Source: Streptomyces sp. XY006
GTDB lineage: Bacteria > Actinomycetota > Actinomycetes > Streptomycetales > Streptomycetaceae
DNA: 64,000 nt
Assembly: GCF_002237655.1 (NCBI RefSeq)
Contig: NZ_NOKT01000003.1
Location: 1 to 64,000, forward strand
Direction of reading: 5' to 3'
In this document: in pieces, positions 62,623 through 64,000 of the stretch
Numbering within the stretch: position 1 is the stretch's first letter
How the letters are laid out: every line of letters starts with the position of its first letter
Position numbers and translations under genes: made by a program
The notes under the pieces: model-generated
The model's input: the letters and a program-made list of their open reading frames with translations, nothing else
What the model was told of the DNA's origin: nothing
Database searches by the model: none

Positions 62623-63729
62623 GTGGCAGTCGTCGACGTATCCGAAGAGCTCAAGTCCCTCTCCTCGACCATGGAGTCGATCGAGGCCGTTCTGGACCTC
62701 GACAAGATGAGGGCAGACATCGCCGTGCTCGAGGAGCAGGCGGCCGCGCCGTCCCTGTGGGACAACCCCGATGAGGCGCAGAAGATCACCAGCAAGCTGT
62801 CGCACCTCCAGGCGGAGGTGCGCAAGGCCGAGGCCCTGCGCGGTCGCATCGACGACCTCGGTGTCCTCTTCGAGATGGCCGAGGAGGAGGACGACCCGGA
62901 CACCCGCGCCGAGGCCGAGTCCGAGCTGGCCGCCGTGAAGAAGGCGCTGGACGAGATGGAGGTCCGCACCCTCCTGTCCGGCGAGTACGACTCCCGTGAG
63001 GCCCTGGTGAACATCCGCGCCGAGGCCGGCGGCGTCGACGCCGCCGACTTCGCCGAGAAGCTCCAGCGCATGTACCTGCGCTGGGCCGAGCAGCGCGGCT
63101 ACAAGACCGAACTCATCGAGACGTCGTACGCGGAGGAGGCCGGCATCAAGTCGACCACCTTCGCCGTCCAGGCGCCCTACGCCTACGGAACCCTCTCCGT
63201 CGAGCAGGGCACGCACCGGCTGGTGCGCATCTCGCCCTTCGACAACCAGGGCCGCCGGCAGACGTCCTTCGCGGGTGTCGAGGTCCTGCCCGTGGTCGAG
63301 CAGTCCGACCACGTGGACATCGACGAGAGCGAGCTGCGGATCGACGTGTACCGCTCCTCGGGCCCCGGCGGCCAGGGCGTGAACACCACGGACTCCGCGG
63401 TGCGCATCACCCACCTCCCCACCGGCATCGTCGTCTCCTGCCAGAACGAGCGCTCGCAGATCCAGAACAAGGCCACGGCGATGAACGTCCTCCAGGCCAA
63501 GCTGCTGGAGCGGCGCCGCCAGGAGGAGCAGGCCAAGATGGACGCCCTCAAGGGCGACGGCGGCAACTCCTGGGGCAATCAGATGCGTTCCTACGTTCTG
63601 CACCCGTACCAGATGGTGAAGGACCTGCGCACGGAGTTCGAGGTCGGCAACCCGGAGGCCGTGTTCAACGGCGAGATCGACGGCTTCCTGGAGGCCGGAA
63701 TTCGCTGGCGCAAGCAGCAGGAGAAGTAA
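62623..63729 (+). CDS. prfB: Peptide chain release factor 2
   Basis: 368 residues. Class I release factor with the RF2 codon-recognition tripeptide SPF (204-206) and the catalytic GGQ (249-251 in [10 protein letters not shown]). The start is a GTG at 62623 after GGAGGGC. There is no in-frame UGA, so the programmed frameshift of E. coli prfB is absent. It recognises UGA and UAA stops, which matters in a genome that uses TGA often. A GC-rich spacer of 238 bases with CCCCTGAC repeats separates it from pkaB. Confidence 0.97.
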   Translation: MAVVDVSEELKSLSSTMESIEAVLDLDKMRADIAVLEEQAAAPSLWDNPDEAQKITSKLSHLQAEVRKAEALRGRIDDLGVLFEMAEEEDDPDTRAEAESELAAVKKALDEMEVRTLLSGEYDSREALVNIRAEAGGVDAADFAEKLQRMYLRWAEQRGYKTELIETSYAEEAGIKSTTFAVQAPYAYGTLSVEQGTHRLVRISPFDNQGRRQTSFAGVEVLPVVEQSDHVDIDESELRIDVYRSSGPGGQGVNTTDSAVRITHLPTGIVVSCQNERSQIQNKATAMNVLQAKLLERRRQEEQAKMDALKGDGGNSWGNQMRSYVLHPYQMVKDLRTEFEVGNPEAVFNGEIDGFLEAGIRWRKQQEK

Positions 63730-63739
63730 GTTTGTCGAC

Positions 63740-63774
63740 AAGGCAACTGCCGCCTCAAGGGCGGCAGTTGCCTT
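63740..63774 (+). terminator. Intrinsic terminator after prfB
   Basis: AAGGCAACTGCCGCC (63740-63754) pairs perfectly with GGCGGCAGTTGCCTT (63760-63774) over 15 bp, with a five-base loop and a following T-run. Confidence 0.9.
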
Positions 63775-64000
63775 TTCTGTACCCGCATGTCTGGGTTTTA
63801 CATCACACTCACGAGCTCAGACTCCCGGCATAGCCCCCGTAGTTGGACATGGCGTCCGCAAACGGCCTTGACGTGTCTTTGAAAAGTGGGAAGGGTAAAG
63901 CGCGGCATGCGTGTCTCTGGGGCGCATGTGAACCGGGGGGCTTTTCACCGCAGCTGTCCCCGTCGAGCACAGCCCCGACGCTGCCTAATGACGATGAGCT
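63775..64000 (+). other. Right edge, no complete gene; possible promoter
   Basis: 226 bases. An ATG at 63988 (MTMS...) is open to the window end and may start the next gene, but too little is visible to call it. GTGT (63873-63876), 16 bases, then GGGTAA (63893-63898) fits a SigB-like promoter pattern; TTGACG (63868-63873) overlaps it. A GTGAA/TTCAC pair around 63928-63948 could form a small hairpin. Confidence 0.35.

Noticed and set aside
62623..63729. Programmed +1 frameshift in prfB
   Set aside because: The frame is continuous from GTG 62623 with no internal UGA or slippery CUU-UGA site.

Overview
The window is high-GC actinobacterial chromosome. Gene content and order match the conserved core of a Streptomyces: 5S rRNA, mtrA-mtrB-lpqB, hpf, secA, a 1,653-residue NAD-glutamate dehydrogenase, pkaA-pkaB and prfB. 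The order also agrees with what I recall of the S. coelicolor SCO2972-SCO3014 region. GTG starts, many ATGA stop/start overlaps, few non-coding gaps and Pro/Ala/Gly-rich linkers fit that genus. I saw no CRISPR array, insertion sequence, prophage or tRNA.

Left part (1-28500). The 3' end of a 5S rRNA gene shares a bidirectional terminator with a five-gene minus-strand operon (proline/glycine-rich membrane protein, DUF4129, DUF4350, MoxR ATPase, DUF58). mtnA and the mtrA-mtrB-lpqB signalling operon follow. Two perfect DnaA-box-like sites precede a ComF-type phosphoribosyltransferase gene. Then come hpf, an orphan NarL-type response regulator, a YcaQ-like winged-helix protein, a GNAT acetyltransferase, secA, a repeat-containing Rv3235-like gene, a DUF6912-type gene, a HAD hydrolase and the large gdh.

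Middle (28500-51000). This is a cell-wall glycopolymer locus. It has four proteins that fuse an N-terminal GT2 domain to a CDP-glycerol/TagF-type transferase domain, two long paralogous GT2 enzymes, a TagG/TagH-like ABC exporter, a GalE epimerase, a TetR regulator and three multi-pass GT-C-like membrane proteins, one of which resembles mycobacterial AftB. An ohrR-ohr organic-peroxide pair sits inside it. Catalytic motifs differ among the four fusion proteins, which suggests they have divided the work of building a decorated teichoic-acid-like polymer.

Right part (51000-64000). A carbohydrate ABC importer (binding protein and two permeases, one with an inserted extracytoplasmic beta-rich domain) has no ATPase gene of its own. 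Next is a 1,351-residue FHA plus EssC/EccC-like ATPase without visible membrane helices. It is divergent from the Ser/Thr kinase genes pkaA and pkaB, and prfB follows. PkaA carries four spaced Thr-x-Val-Leu/Met motifs that could be phospho-ligands for the neighbouring FHA domain. I regard this kinase-FHA-EssC module and the four-paralogue glycopolymer locus as the two least-explained systems here.
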